A DNA stretch of 34,541 nt, taken from Gemmatimonadaceae bacterium (GTDB lineage: Bacteria; Latescibacterota; UBA2968; UBA8231). The stretch is taken from assembly GCA_002726335.1 (NCBI GenBank), contig PBSR01000242.1, positions 1 to 34,541 on the forward strand. The letters are read 5' to 3'. Below, piece after piece: positions 15,674 through 24,244 of the stretch (positions are counted from its first letter, which is position 1; each line of letters starts with the position of its first letter). The position numbers and the translations under genes are program-made. The notes beneath the pieces were generated by a model that was not told the DNA's origin, ran no database searches, and saw only the letters and a program-made list of their open reading frames with translations.

Positions 15674-18001
15674 TCATCGGTTCCAGAAGTGGGCCACCTT
15701 GACCTGCAGGGAGCGGCTGCGCTGATGCAGTGAGCCCTCCGTGTCCCAGGCCTGGTTGTAGACCAGGAACAGGTCGCTGCCTGGCCGGTAACGGTAGTTG
15801 AGCAGGAAGTTGCCACCCACCAGTTCGTCCTTGCTGTTCCACTGCACCAGCCCGCGGACGAAGAAGTCGGGGGAGAAGGAGTAGAGCAGGCGGTTGCTCA
15901 GGCGATTCGTCGTGAAATCTCCGGCGGGCAGATTGACGCGGTTGACTTCGTAGTCGGTCTCAACCGTCAGGCGGCCGTTGACCTTGAGGCCGACGCCGGT
16001 CGAGAGGCGATGCCGCGTGCCGTTGAAGAACTGGCCGGTCTCCGCCGAGGCGTCACCGGAGATACGCCGCGAGTCGTTGGGGAAGAGATTGAGTCCGATG
16101 CTGGTGAACCGATGGTCTCCGGCCGGTACTTCGATCTCCTCGTGGATGTCGAAGGGTTCGTCGAGCCGTTCGAAGCGGTCACGCAGTCGCAGGCCGATCC
16201 AGTCTCCCACCTCGAGGTTGGTGAAGAAGGAGAATTCCAGATCGCGCGACTGCAGCGTGCCGCCCTGGTCCATCAGGTAGGTCAACCGTGGACCGAAGGA
16301 CAGCTGGCGGATCCAGGGGGTGGAGGGGCGGGGCCGGTAGCGGAAGGCGGTCTTGATGCGCCGGCTGTCGTCGCGAGGTACGAAGCCGATCTCCGGATTG
16401 AAGTTCTCCTGCACGTCCAGATAGGACAGCTGCGTCTCCGTATCACCGGCACGATGTTCGAGGGAGACCAGGCCCGCCATGTCCTCACCCTCCAGATCGG
16501 GAGACCAGGTACGGGCAAGAAAGCTGCGGACGTTGAGGGCCGCATCGAGGAGTGACAGGTTCATGTCGGCGCCAAGGGCGCGATTGTAGCCACTCTCCTC
16601 GCCCGGATCGCGATTCAGCGCGATGATGCCAACACTGGATCTGGCCAATACATCGCGTCGCACACGGATGACGGAGAAGTTGGCGCGTTTCGCATCCAGC
16701 GTGTCCAGCACGTCCACGTCGACCGTGTCGAGGATGATGCTCCCGGCCAACCGGTCATCCTCGTCGTCGAGCAGCAGGCCCGAGTCCGTGACGAAGCGTT
16801 CTTCCTCCTCCTCGTCGACGAAGGTGGCCGCTTCGGTGGTCATATTGAGCAGCCCGAGTTCCCAGGCCCCGAGGCGGCCGGTGACCTTGCTGCCGAAGAG
16901 CACGGGCAGGTCATGTCCGTCCTGGATACCGATCCGACGGCTGTAGAACAGCAGCGTCGCAGGGCTGATGCTGCCGCCTCGACGGGACACACGCTCACCG
17001 AAGTCGAAGACGCTGGCGCCCTCGAGGAAGAAGCCGCGCTTTTCCGGGAAGAACAGGCTGAAACGCGTGAGGTTGACCTGCTCCTGATCGGCTTCCACCT
17101 GACCGAAGTCGGTCTTGTAGGTGAAGTCGCTGGTGAGGCTGGGCGTGAGGCCGTACTTGAGGTCGAATCCGGAGTTGAATTCGTTGCTCACACCGGTATC
17201 GAGGGCGGACAGATCGCGCTCGCTCGCCGTCTGCGCATAGGGCACGATCTCGAAGGGCGTGGTCGCCCGCAGGGCTCCCAGGCCATGCAACGTCGCCAGT
17301 CTCGACGTCCGGTAGGCGCCGCCGAAGCCGTACTCCTGAGGGGAGGGGGACAGAAAGACCTCTTCATTCTTGCGCCGGATCGTGCGCCCCAGGTTGATAC
17401 CCCACACGGTCTCGTCCTGTTCGGCGTAGCGCAGCTGGTCGAAGGGGATGGCCATCTCAGCGCTCCAGCCAGCACTGTCCCGCCTCGCCTTGCAGGCCCA
17501 GACACAGTCCCAGGCTTCGTTGCTGTTGCGCCCTTCGTTGGAGAGTCTGGCTTCGCGCTGGGCGCCGTAAGGATTGGTACCGAAATAGAAGCCACTGCGG
17601 CCATCGTTGTAGGTGTCCAACACGAGCACGACGTTGTCGTCATCGCCCAGGTCGGCGTCGCGGCGCATGTGGCTGGCCACGATCCGGTCGGGTTCAGACT
17701 CCAGGCAACGGAAAGCGACGTAGAGCTGCTCGTCGTCGAACAGGAGGCGGACCTCGGTGCGCTCGGAGGCAGGGGCGCCCTCCACGGGATCACGCTGCAG
17801 GAAGGAGGTGACGACTGTGGCCTGCTCCCAGACCGCGTCATCGAGGTTGCCGTCGATCTTCGGTGGTGTGCTGTGGACTCTGGCGGCGGCGATGGCCGGC
17901 GTCTGCTGAGCCAGCAGTGCAGCCGGGGGCCATACGGACTGGCATGCCATCGCCGTACACAGAATCAGGAGATGGTGTGGGCGCAATCTGGGGATTCTCA
18001 T
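15674..18001 (-). CDS. DUF5916 outer-membrane protein with CBM9-like domain
   Basis: A 775-residue secreted protein. The signal peptide is HLLILCTAMACQSVWPPAALLA, cut near residue 31. A carbohydrate-binding (CBM9-like) domain follows at about 40-225: PPKIDGNLDDAVWEQA, EVRLLFDDEQLYVAFRCLESEPDRIVA, VVLVLDTYNDGRSGFYFGTNPYGAQ, WSAEMAIPFDQLRY. Then comes the DUF5916 barrel with the family's FSLFFPEKRGFFLEGASVFDFG and YSRRIG landmarks, ending in beta-strands and LQVKVAHFWNR. Family members sit in the outer membrane of Bacteroidetes-like bacteria. The role is not established; carbohydrate uptake or surface binding is a guess. It is first in a pair with the epimerase. Confidence 0.9.
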   Translation of the reverse strand: MRIPRLRPHHLLILCTAMACQSVWPPAALLAQQTPAIAAARVHSTPPKIDGNLDDAVWEQATVVTSFLQRDPVEGAPASERTEVRLLFDDEQLYVAFRCLESEPDRIVASHMRRDADLGDDDNVVLVLDTYNDGRSGFYFGTNPYGAQREARLSNEGRNSNEAWDCVWACKARRDSAGWSAEMAIPFDQLRYAEQDETVWGINLGRTIRRKNEEVFLSPSPQEYGFGGAYRTSRLATLHGLGALRATTPFEIVPYAQTASERDLSALDTGVSNEFNSGFDLKYGLTPSLTSDFTYKTDFGQVEADQEQVNLTRFSLFFPEKRGFFLEGASVFDFGERVSRRGGSISPATLLFYSRRIGIQDGHDLPVLFGSKVTGRLGAWELGLLNMTTEAATFVDEEEEERFVTDSGLLLDDEDDRLAGSIILDTVDVDVLDTLDAKRANFSVIRVRRDVLARSSVGIIALNRDPGEESGYNRALGADMNLSLLDAALNVRSFLARTWSPDLEGEDMAGLVSLEHRAGDTETQLSYLDVQENFNPEIGFVPRDDSRRIKTAFRYRPRPSTPWIRQLSFGPRLTYLMDQGGTLQSRDLEFSFFTNLEVGDWIGLRLRDRFERLDEPFDIHEEIEVPAGDHRFTSIGLNLFPNDSRRISGDASAETGQFFNGTRHRLSTGVGLKVNGRLTVETDYEVNRVNLPAGDFTTNRLSNRLLYSFSPDFFVRGLVQWNSKDELVGGNFLLNYRYRPGSDLFLVYNQAWDTEGSLHQRSRSLQVKVAHFWNR

Positions 18002-18019
18002 CTGTTGAGGGGGCTTAAC

Positions 18020-18057
18020 GAGAAAAGCCCCCGGATCCAGAGAGATCCGGGGGCTTT
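18020..18057 (-). terminator. Strong hairpin terminator after the Cys-rich small gene
   Basis: A perfect 14-base stem, AAAGCCCCCGGATC (18024-18037) with GATCCGGGGGCTTT (18044-18057), has a six-base loop. On the minus strand it ends in a T run (TTTTC), so it terminates the minus-strand gene at 18080-18292, 23 bases upstream. The right arm also has a short T tract on the plus strand. Confidence 0.9.
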
Positions 18058-18079
18058 CGTCTGTATCTGGCCTGTTACC

Positions 18080-18292
18080 CTAAATGCTGGCGTCCTTGCT
18101 GGTGGGACAGGACGACGCCTTTTCCGTCGGGCAGGCGGCTGCCGCCTCAACGGGGCAGACCTTGGCGCTGTCACAGTCAACTGCCTCAGCGGCGGTGATA
18201 CTGGCGTGCAACTGCGTGGCGCCGACACCCAGGCCGACAGCCAGGGACACACCGAGAATGGCACCGAAGACCGATTTACGAAGATTCTGCAT
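18080..18292 (-). CDS. Tiny secreted Cys-Pro octapeptide-repeat protein
   Basis: A 70-residue protein of no family I recognise. Residues 5-30 form a positively charged N-terminus and a hydrophobic core (AILGVSLAVGLGVGA) ending in a plausible cleavage site (LHA/SITA), so it is exported or membrane-anchored. The mature part has four cysteines (40, 46, 54, 62). The last 25 residues are three octapeptide units beginning Cys-Pro: CPVEAAAA, CPTEKASS and CPTSKDAS. A near-perfect AGGAGGT ribosome-binding site lies nine bases before the ATG, and the gene has its own strong terminator, so high expression as a monocistron is likely. Metal binding, a structural disulfide role or a modified peptide are possible; none can be chosen. 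Confidence 0.75.
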   Translation of the reverse strand: MQNLRKSVFGAILGVSLAVGLGVGATQLHASITAAEAVDCDSAKVCPVEAAAACPTEKASSCPTSKDASI

Positions 18293-18354
18293 GGGGCAAT
18301 TACCTCCTGATGGGCTTGATTCCTCCCCGAGTATGTCAAACGGGGGAGCCTGAG

Positions 18355-18924
18355 TCAAGCCCCGCGGGTCACTTTGCATGCCTCGGCCAGAAAGGCCAGA
18401 TCCGACGGGGTCACGTCGAATTCGGCAGATTCGCCCACGGGGCGTAACACGGAGCTCACCTCCCACTCGCTCTCCGTCTCCTGCGCCTCTGGGTGGTGCT
18501 CGAGAGCCAAGGTGGCGTAGATCAGCTGAAAAAAGTCGGGGTGGGCATAGGGGTGGCCTGCCGGCGCGGGCACCAGGTGGTGGAAGTGCATGAACCCGAG
18601 CCGATGCGGCGGGGCGATGGACCAGCCGGTCTCCTCGAGAATCTCGCGTCGCAGGGTCTGCTCCAGCGTCTCGCCGATCTCGCGGCGCCCACCGGGCGTC
18701 AGGTGGAAGGTGCCGTCTGAGCTCTCCACCACACAGACCTGGTCGTCCCGCAGCAGGACACCGCGCACCGAGGTGATCAGGTCCAGGGGTGGATGGTCCG
18801 GGGTGAAATAACTGGAGATCGCCATCGGCATGGTGCCGTTCGCCCAAGCTGCCTGACCGACAGCGACGGGGCTGCGTCCGGCGAGAAACTCGACGACATC
18901 GGCCCGTGATACGGGTTCGCTCAT
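18355..18924 (-). CDS. Nudix hydrolase
   Basis: A 189-residue pyrophosphohydrolase acting on a nucleoside diphosphate linked to another moiety. The complete Nudix box GX5EX7REUXEEXGU runs from Gly79 to Trp101 (GRREIGETLEQTLRREILEETGW), with Glu94, Glu97 and Glu98 as metal ligands. The N-terminal 50 residues are an extra helical region. A following HFHHLVPAPAGHPYAHPDFFQLIYATL segment forms the substrate side. ATG 18924 follows GGGAGG by six bases. It is divergent from the beta-propeller gene, 128 bases away. The length is typical. Substrate cannot be predicted. Confidence 0.93.
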   Translation of the reverse strand: MSEPVSRADVVEFLAGRSPVAVGQAAWANGTMPMAISSYFTPDHPPLDLITSVRGVLLRDDQVCVVESSDGTFHLTPGGRREIGETLEQTLRREILEETGWSIAPPHRLGFMHFHHLVPAPAGHPYAHPDFFQLIYATLALEHHPEAQETESEWEVSSVLRPVGESAEFDVTPSDLAFLAEACKVTRGA

Positions 18925-19052
18925 GAAATGCCTCCCAGTCCAATGGACAGGGCGTCATATTCGTGATCCTGCCGGGCCCTGGTCAAGCAGAGACTGGCCC
19001 GCAGGCCGACTGAGGCATTAACTCACACAAACAGACAACCGATGGAGTCATT

Positions 19053-20450
19053 TTGAAATCGATCCTCTTCTTCGACGATTTTCTCATTCATCGTGGTGCC
19101 CACGTGGAGCGTCGGTTCCACACGCCGCAGTGGCAGGAGGAGTTCGCCTATACCGATCGCAGTTCACCCTACGGTATGGGTTATGCGAGCGTCGTGGCAG
19201 CCCCGGGAGGGGGGTACTATCTGTACTATGTATGCCTCTCCGGCGAAGAGACCAGCGACGAACATGGTTCGACCATCGTCTGTATGGCAACAAGTGACGA
19301 TGGATTCACCTGGGAACCGATGCCTACCGGGGTCGCGCCGGATGGACTGCCCGAGCACGTGTTGCTGTCCGGCTCACCCAAACCTGCCGGCTGGTGGGTG
19401 GTACGGGATACCAACCCGGACACCCAGGAAGGCCGCTACCTGACGACGAATTCGCCCATCCTGCGTGATCCGACGGGTTCGGGTCTGGTGGAGGTGCCGT
19501 CCGTCCTGCTCGATTCTGCTGACGGGCGTACCTGGAACGTGATTCCGGGTGCTGAGTTTCTGCCCCATCACAGTGACACCTGCAATTGTCTCGTCTACAA
19601 TCCGATCAAGAACCGCTACCAGATCACGATTCGACGGCGGTGGGGCGAGCGCCGGGTGTTCCAGGTGGAGAGCGCCGACCTGACGGAGTGGACGGCGCCG
19701 CACCCGGTGCTGCATCCGTCACCCATCGACCCTCCGTCGACACATTTCTACGGCATGCCGCAGTTCTACATGCCGTCGGCCGGACTGTTCGTCGGGTTTC
19801 TGTGGCTGCAGCACATGCCGTACAACGACATCATGGGCGGACCGGTTACCACCGAATACGCCTACTCCTACGACGGTGATCTGTGGAACCGTACGCACAC
19901 GGTGGCGATGCCGCGCAGAGAGCCGGGCTGTTTCGGCGCCGGATCGATGTATGGCACGGCCATGGTCGAGCGTGAGGCGGACACGATCGTCTATGCCGTC
20001 GCCCGGGTGGAAGAGCATCACGCGATCCCCCGCATCATCGAGAGCGGCAAGCAGAGCGCCGTGCTGCTTTCGGGGACCCTGAGAAAGCATGGCTTCGTGG
20101 GGCTGGTCTCTGACCGTGGCCGGGGAGAGATCACGACGGAGTGTCTGCGCCTCGATCGCCCCGAGATCACGATCAACGTCAACGCGCCACTGGGCGGTGT
20201 GCGCGTACAACTCTGCGACACCGGCTATCGTCCGTTGCCAGGCTGTACCTATGCGGATTGCCGCGAGATCCAGGGCGACCACCTGAGTGCTGATGTCGTG
20301 TGGGGAGACGGGGTGGCCTTCCGGGAGATTGTCGCAGGCAGTCAGTGGCTGAGAATTCAGGTTGAGCTAGAGCATGCCGAGATATTCAGCATCGACACTG
20401 AGTGTGCCGTGGCCATAAACCCCAAGGCCCCGGTTCGGCGCGACCTGTAG
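19053..20450 (+). CDS. Five-bladed beta-propeller glycosidase-like protein (GH32/43-like)
   Basis: A 465-residue protein. The first two thirds show propeller blades typical of GH32/GH43/GH130-type enzymes: GYYLYYVCLSGEE, IVCMATSDDGFTWEP, VPSVLLDSADGRTWNV, CNCLVYNPIKNRYQITIRRRWGERRVFQVESADLTEWTAP, YAYSYDGDLWNRT. Each ends in an Asp-box-like S-x-D-G-x-x-W. A C-terminal beta-sandwich follows (residues about 350-465: ITINVNAPLGGVRVQL...LRIQVELEHAEIFSI), as in GH32. No signal peptide. The start is TTG at 19053, with GGAG five bases before; the nearby ATG at 19042 is out of frame and stops at once. Catalytic acids cannot be assigned, so activity is unproved. It lies 41 bases before the URO-D gene and is probably cotranscribed with it. 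Confidence 0.65.
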   Translation: MKSILFFDDFLIHRGAHVERRFHTPQWQEEFAYTDRSSPYGMGYASVVAAPGGGYYLYYVCLSGEETSDEHGSTIVCMATSDDGFTWEPMPTGVAPDGLPEHVLLSGSPKPAGWWVVRDTNPDTQEGRYLTTNSPILRDPTGSGLVEVPSVLLDSADGRTWNVIPGAEFLPHHSDTCNCLVYNPIKNRYQITIRRRWGERRVFQVESADLTEWTAPHPVLHPSPIDPPSTHFYGMPQFYMPSAGLFVGFLWLQHMPYNDIMGGPVTTEYAYSYDGDLWNRTHTVAMPRREPGCFGAGSMYGTAMVEREADTIVYAVARVEEHHAIPRIIESGKQSAVLLSGTLRKHGFVGLVSDRGRGEITTECLRLDRPEITINVNAPLGGVRVQLCDTGYRPLPGCTYADCREIQGDHLSADVVWGDGVAFREIVAGSQWLRIQVELEHAEIFSIDTECAVAINPKAPVRRDL

Positions 20451-20491
20451 GCGAGGGGACTGCTGCAAGGATCCAGCGAGGGAGGAAGTCG

Positions 20492-21652
20492 ATGTTACCG
20501 AGAGAACGCGTTCTAGCAGCTCTGGAGCACAGGGAGGGGGATCGTCTCCCCTGGGGCGAACACTCCATCGACTACAATGTCTACGAGGATATCCTCGGGC
20601 GTGAGACCTTCGTGCAGGCCAAGATGAAGGAGACGCAGGCCTACTGGGACGGACGGCGCGACGAGGTGGTGGAGAGCTACAAGCGCGACCGGCTGGACCT
20701 GATCCGGGCGCTCGAGATGGACATCGTCTTCATCGGCGGCGTGCCACCCAGGGGGCATCACCCCAAGGCGATGGAGCAGCTGGACGAGGCGACCTATCGG
20801 GACGATGCCGGGACTCTCTTTCGCGTCTCCTCGACGACGCACGACTTGATGCCCTTTGAGAGGAACACGGAGAACTACGTGGCGCCCACCGTGGAGGGCC
20901 TGCAGGAGCAGATCGACCGACTGGAGGAGGAGCCAGCGGGCGACCCGGACGACTCCCGCTGGGAACTGGTCCACCACGCGGTGGCCGAGATGAAGGAGAC
21001 CCACTTCATCATGCTGACGTGTGGTGACCTGTCCTTTCCTGGCTTCGGGGCAACAGAGGAGGAATCCTGGATGAGCCTCGTGCTCCAGCCCGAAATCTGC
21101 GAGAAGATCGCCGAGTTGCGGGGCAAGCAGATGGTGCGCGAGGTGGGGCTCTTCGCCCGACTCGGGGTGGACGGGATCATGCCGTGCGGTGACCTCGGCA
21201 GCAGCACCGGGCTGATGGCCAGCCCGGAGATCTATCGCCGGATGGTGTACCCATGGCACAAGGCGCATGTCGAGGCCGCCCACCGGCACGGGCTGCAGGT
21301 GCTCAAGCACTGTTGCGGACATACGTGGCCGATCATCGAGGAACTGGCCGAAGTGTATGACGCGTACGAGGCGATTCAGGGTACCGCGGGAATGGATATT
21401 GGGAAACTGAAGGAGCGGGTGGGTGAGCGGATATGCCTCTGGGGCGGGATATGGCACGAGCACATCATCTCAGGCAGTGTCGAGGACATCCGCAACGACG
21501 CCCGCTACGCCTTCGGACATGCGGCGCCGGGGGGCGGCTTCATCATGGGCTCGACCCACTCATTAGCGGTAGACGCCAAGGCCGAGAACATTCTCGAGAT
21601 GAAGCGCTGCCGGGACGAGTGGGGGAACTATCCCATCGATCTGCCCGGGTGA
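20492..21652 (+). CDS. URO-D family protein, second paralogue
   Basis: A 386-residue TIM-barrel protein of the URO-D superfamily, distinct from the one at 6883. It opens MLPRERVLAALEHREGDRLPWGEHS, contains EEESWMSLVLQPEICEKIAELRGKQ and GVDGIMPCGDLGSSTGLMASPEIYRRMVYPWHK, then a LQVLKHCCGHTWPIIEELAEVYDAYEAIQGTAGMD metal-site region and a closing LWGGIWHEHIISG...GGGFIMGSTHSLAVDAK. That last segment is characteristic of the catabolic URO-D/MtaA-like proteins, not HemE. ATG 20492 has GGGAGG nine bases before. It follows the propeller gene and converges on the enolase gene, seven bases apart. The substrate is unknown. Confidence 0.88.
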   Translation: MLPRERVLAALEHREGDRLPWGEHSIDYNVYEDILGRETFVQAKMKETQAYWDGRRDEVVESYKRDRLDLIRALEMDIVFIGGVPPRGHHPKAMEQLDEATYRDDAGTLFRVSSTTHDLMPFERNTENYVAPTVEGLQEQIDRLEEEPAGDPDDSRWELVHHAVAEMKETHFIMLTCGDLSFPGFGATEEESWMSLVLQPEICEKIAELRGKQMVREVGLFARLGVDGIMPCGDLGSSTGLMASPEIYRRMVYPWHKAHVEAAHRHGLQVLKHCCGHTWPIIEELAEVYDAYEAIQGTAGMDIGKLKERVGERICLWGGIWHEHIISGSVEDIRNDARYAFGHAAPGGGFIMGSTHSLAVDAKAENILEMKRCRDEWGNYPIDLPG

Positions 21653-21659
21653 CCGGGCT

Positions 21660-22856
21660 TCAGTCGAAGAAGCCCCTATCCTCCTCGGGCAGGTGCTTCT
21701 TCGCCTCGTCGACGCGGAAGGTGACCCCCATGCCAGGGCGGTCCCAGACCTCGATGTGGCTGTCGACGACGATGGGGTCGGGCAATCCCTCGACTATGTC
21801 ATACCACCACTCGGTGTTGCCCGTGGGGTATTCGAAGGCCACGTAGTTGGAGGGCAGCGTGGCGCAGACCTGGACCAGCGCCGCCAGCCCGAGCAGGCCG
21901 TCCCCCGTGCCGTGGGGGGCCATGAGGATGCCGTGCAGATCGGCGTACTCGGCCACCCACTTGAGCTCGGCAATACCGCCGATGTCGGCCGGATCGGGGC
22001 CGATGACGTCGACGGCGCGTTTCTCGATGAGGTCGATGAAGTTCTGCCGCAGGTACATCTGTTCGCCCGTATGGATGCTGGTCGACGAGCTCTGCGTCAC
22101 CTCACGGTAGAGATCGGCCTGCACGTAGGGCGTGTAGTCGCCGGTGATCATGTCCTCCAGCCACATCACGTCGAGATCCTCGCAGGCTCTGGCCAGCTTG
22201 ATGGCATCGGGAACAACCATGCCCGGGCCGCAGTCGAGAGCCAGGCCCACGTTCTCACCGCAGACCTCGCGCATGGCTTCGATGCAGGCCATCAGATGTG
22301 AGAAGCCTTTCGCCGTCATCAGGCCACGGTTGGGGTGGTGGCCACCGGGCTGCGGCGGCTGGTAGGAGAAGCCGTCGATGGTGCGGGCCATGTTGCTGTG
22401 AAAGGCGACGCCCTGCTTGATGAAGCAGAACTTCTCCGGCCGGTCGATCATCTTCTGCATGTTGTCAGCGTGGGCCTGCGGGTCGGTGCGGCCTTCCATG
22501 GAGAAGCGGACGTTGCCGTTGTAGACACAGACACGGTCGCGGACCTTGCCGCCCAGCAGGCGATGGACGGGGACACCAGCCGCCTGTCCGGCGATATCCC
22601 ACAGGGCCATCTCGATGGAGCTGACGGCGGCTCCCCAGGGCTTGAAGGCGCCGAGGCGGCGGATGCCCATCATGACACGTTCCACGTCGCGGGGATCCTT
22701 GCCGAGGATCTTGTCCTCGTAGAACATGACGTGGGGTCTCAGGTAGCCGGTCTTTGAGGTCTCGGCCTGCGAGTAGCCGCTGATGCTTTCGTCGGTGGCG
22801 ATGCGCAACACGACGTTGTTGCCGAGAACGGTGCACTTCAGGGCGGTGATCTTCAT
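21660..22856 (-). CDS. Enolase-superfamily enzyme (mandelate racemase/muconate lactonizing type)
   Basis: A 398-residue enzyme with an N-terminal capping domain (1-125) and a barrel domain. The magnesium ligands are Asp208 (LALDCGPG), Glu234 (MWLEDMI) and Glu265 (SIHTGEQ), with His315 in LMAPHG as catalytic base and Lys147 in the FCFIKQG strand. These fit the mandelate-racemase/sugar-acid dehydratase subgroup that removes a proton alpha to a carboxylate. An AGGAG site lies six bases before the ATG. It starts 26 bases after the CBM9 lipoprotein gene on the same strand and may be the last gene of the transporter operon. Exact substrate (acid sugar) not readable. The C-terminus PEEDRGFFD is complete. 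Confidence 0.92.
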   Translation of the reverse strand: MKITALKCTVLGNNVVLRIATDESISGYSQAETSKTGYLRPHVMFYEDKILGKDPRDVERVMMGIRRLGAFKPWGAAVSSIEMALWDIAGQAAGVPVHRLLGGKVRDRVCVYNGNVRFSMEGRTDPQAHADNMQKMIDRPEKFCFIKQGVAFHSNMARTIDGFSYQPPQPGGHHPNRGLMTAKGFSHLMACIEAMREVCGENVGLALDCGPGMVVPDAIKLARACEDLDVMWLEDMITGDYTPYVQADLYREVTQSSSTSIHTGEQMYLRQNFIDLIEKRAVDVIGPDPADIGGIAELKWVAEYADLHGILMAPHGTGDGLLGLAALVQVCATLPSNYVAFEYPTGNTEWWYDIVEGLPDPIVVDSHIEVWDRPGMGVTFRVDEAKKHLPEEDRGFFD

Positions 22857-22882
22857 CTGGTGCTCCTGGGTTTTCCTGTATT

Positions 22883-24244
22883 CTACTTGAATACGAGGAA
22901 GCCGAAGTCGTCTGGGCTATGGCCGCCCGAGCCGAACGTACGCACCCACTGACTGTACTCCGAACCGCGGTGGGTGCGCACGAAGTTGAAGCCCCAGACC
23001 TGGCCGGGAGACGGCTTCGGCAGGTGTAGCCCGTCGAAGTTCAGGGCCAGTTCGAGGGTCCATTCCGCTGCCCCCACACGGGCCCCGATGTCGATGTCGG
23101 CGTCCCACTCCTCATCCTGGTCTCCGAGTCCCTTGGGATGCCAGGCATCGGCTTTGACGCCGATGCTGTTGATTCCCATGTGTACGTAGCTCTGGTGGTC
23201 GAGGTCGGCGTCCAGGTAGATCTCGACGATGTCGTCGTTCCACAGGTCCTCGTCCTCATTCAGGATGTATGCCTTGAGGCCCGCCGGGTCCTCGTCGTGC
23301 CCCCGGAAGCCCATGTACAACGCCTTGTCGTCCCAGGTCACGTAGATATCGGTGTCGACGCCGGAGGGGATGGCTGCCTTGTGCTGATTCACGAAGCTGA
23401 AGAAGCCGGACGCGTGGGCGGCGCCGGTCCATAGCTCCTCGTCGAGGTGACCGTCGATCTGTGGCGGTTCGGTCAGGCGCGGAACATCGAGAAGCATGCC
23501 ATGCTCGCGGAGCATGGACAGGCCGGCAGTCGATTCGCCACGGTCATAGCGCAGCCTGGCCAGCCGGTAGTTGGCGTACTTGTTGTCGGGTACGATGGTC
23601 ACTGCCTCCTGGTAGAGCGACTCCGCCGCCGCCATCTCCGCCTGTACCGATCGCGCCCGTCCCTGTTCGACGAGTTCGGCCACCCGTGCCTCGGCGAGAA
23701 TCCGTGCCTCCGTGCGGACGCCTTTGTGCGGATTGCCGACCAGGCCGGCGGCGGCAACCAGCAGGGCTTCGTCCTGGTCAGGGCCGAGACGTCCTCGCAG
23801 CAGACCGAGGGCGATCAGCGTCTGGTGCACCACGTCATCGTCGGCATCCGCCAGGCCCGCCTCGAGGAGAGGTTCGATGAACTCCGCACGCCGGTGCAGG
23901 CCAGCGGCGCGGGCGATGCGGGACCGTACCGCCGGATCGCGGTCCGTCCCCAGCCGCCGGCTCAGATCATCGACGATGCGACGGTCTCCGGTGCGCACCA
24001 GCAGTCCCACCAGAACTTCGGCCAGTTCGGGTCGCGCTGCGGTTACCTCGGTCTCGGCAAGAGCCGTCAGCAAGGGCTCGACGGCACGATCCTTGGCGAT
24101 CAACAGTTGCTGGCGAGCGGCCTCCCGCCGTCCCGGATGGCCCAGATCTTCGACAAGATCCTCCGGACCGCTGGTACACGACGTCAACGCAACACTCAAC
24201 CAGATGGCGCAGACAGCACCCCGCCTGGCGGTCTCCCGTTTCAC
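22883..24244 (-). CDS. Lipoprotein with HEAT, TPR and CBM9-like domains
   Basis: A 453-residue lipoprotein: signal peptide with lipobox LTSC (Cys23). Residues about 30-190 are HEAT-like helical repeats ([59 protein letters not shown]). About 200-255 is a TPR-like pair ([27 protein letters not shown]). About 265-453 is a CBM9-like sandwich ([72 protein letters not shown]). The GTG start (24244) overlaps the transporter stop by four bases (GTGA), with AGGTGGAGGA in front, so it is coupled to the ABC gene. The frame continues upstream but only as antisense. The envelope role is unknown; a carbohydrate-binding scaffold is likely. Confidence 0.85.
   Translation of the reverse strand: MKRETARRGAVCAIWLSVALTSCTSGPEDLVEDLGHPGRREAARQQLLIAKDRAVEPLLTALAETEVTAARPELAEVLVGLLVRTGDRRIVDDLSRRLGTDRDPAVRSRIARAAGLHRRAEFIEPLLEAGLADADDDVVHQTLIALGLLRGRLGPDQDEALLVAAAGLVGNPHKGVRTEARILAEARVAELVEQGRARSVQAEMAAAESLYQEAVTIVPDNKYANYRLARLRYDRGESTAGLSMLREHGMLLDVPRLTEPPQIDGHLDEELWTGAAHASGFFSFVNQHKAAIPSGVDTDIYVTWDDKALYMGFRGHDEDPAGLKAYILNEDEDLWNDDIVEIYLDADLDHQSYVHMGINSIGVKADAWHPKGLGDQDEEWDADIDIGARVGAAEWTLELALNFDGLHLPKPSPGQVWGFNFVRTHRGSEYSQWVRTFGSGGHSPDDFGFLVFK

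Noticed and set aside
16913..18310. 465-codon plus-strand frame opposite the DUF5916 gene
   Set aside because: Antisense shadow without homology; the DUF5916 family match is clear on the other strand.
18293..18958. Upstream extension of the Cys-rich protein to 292 residues
   Set aside because: It runs opposite or across the Nudix gene region in another frame; the AGGAGGT site fixes the start at 18292.
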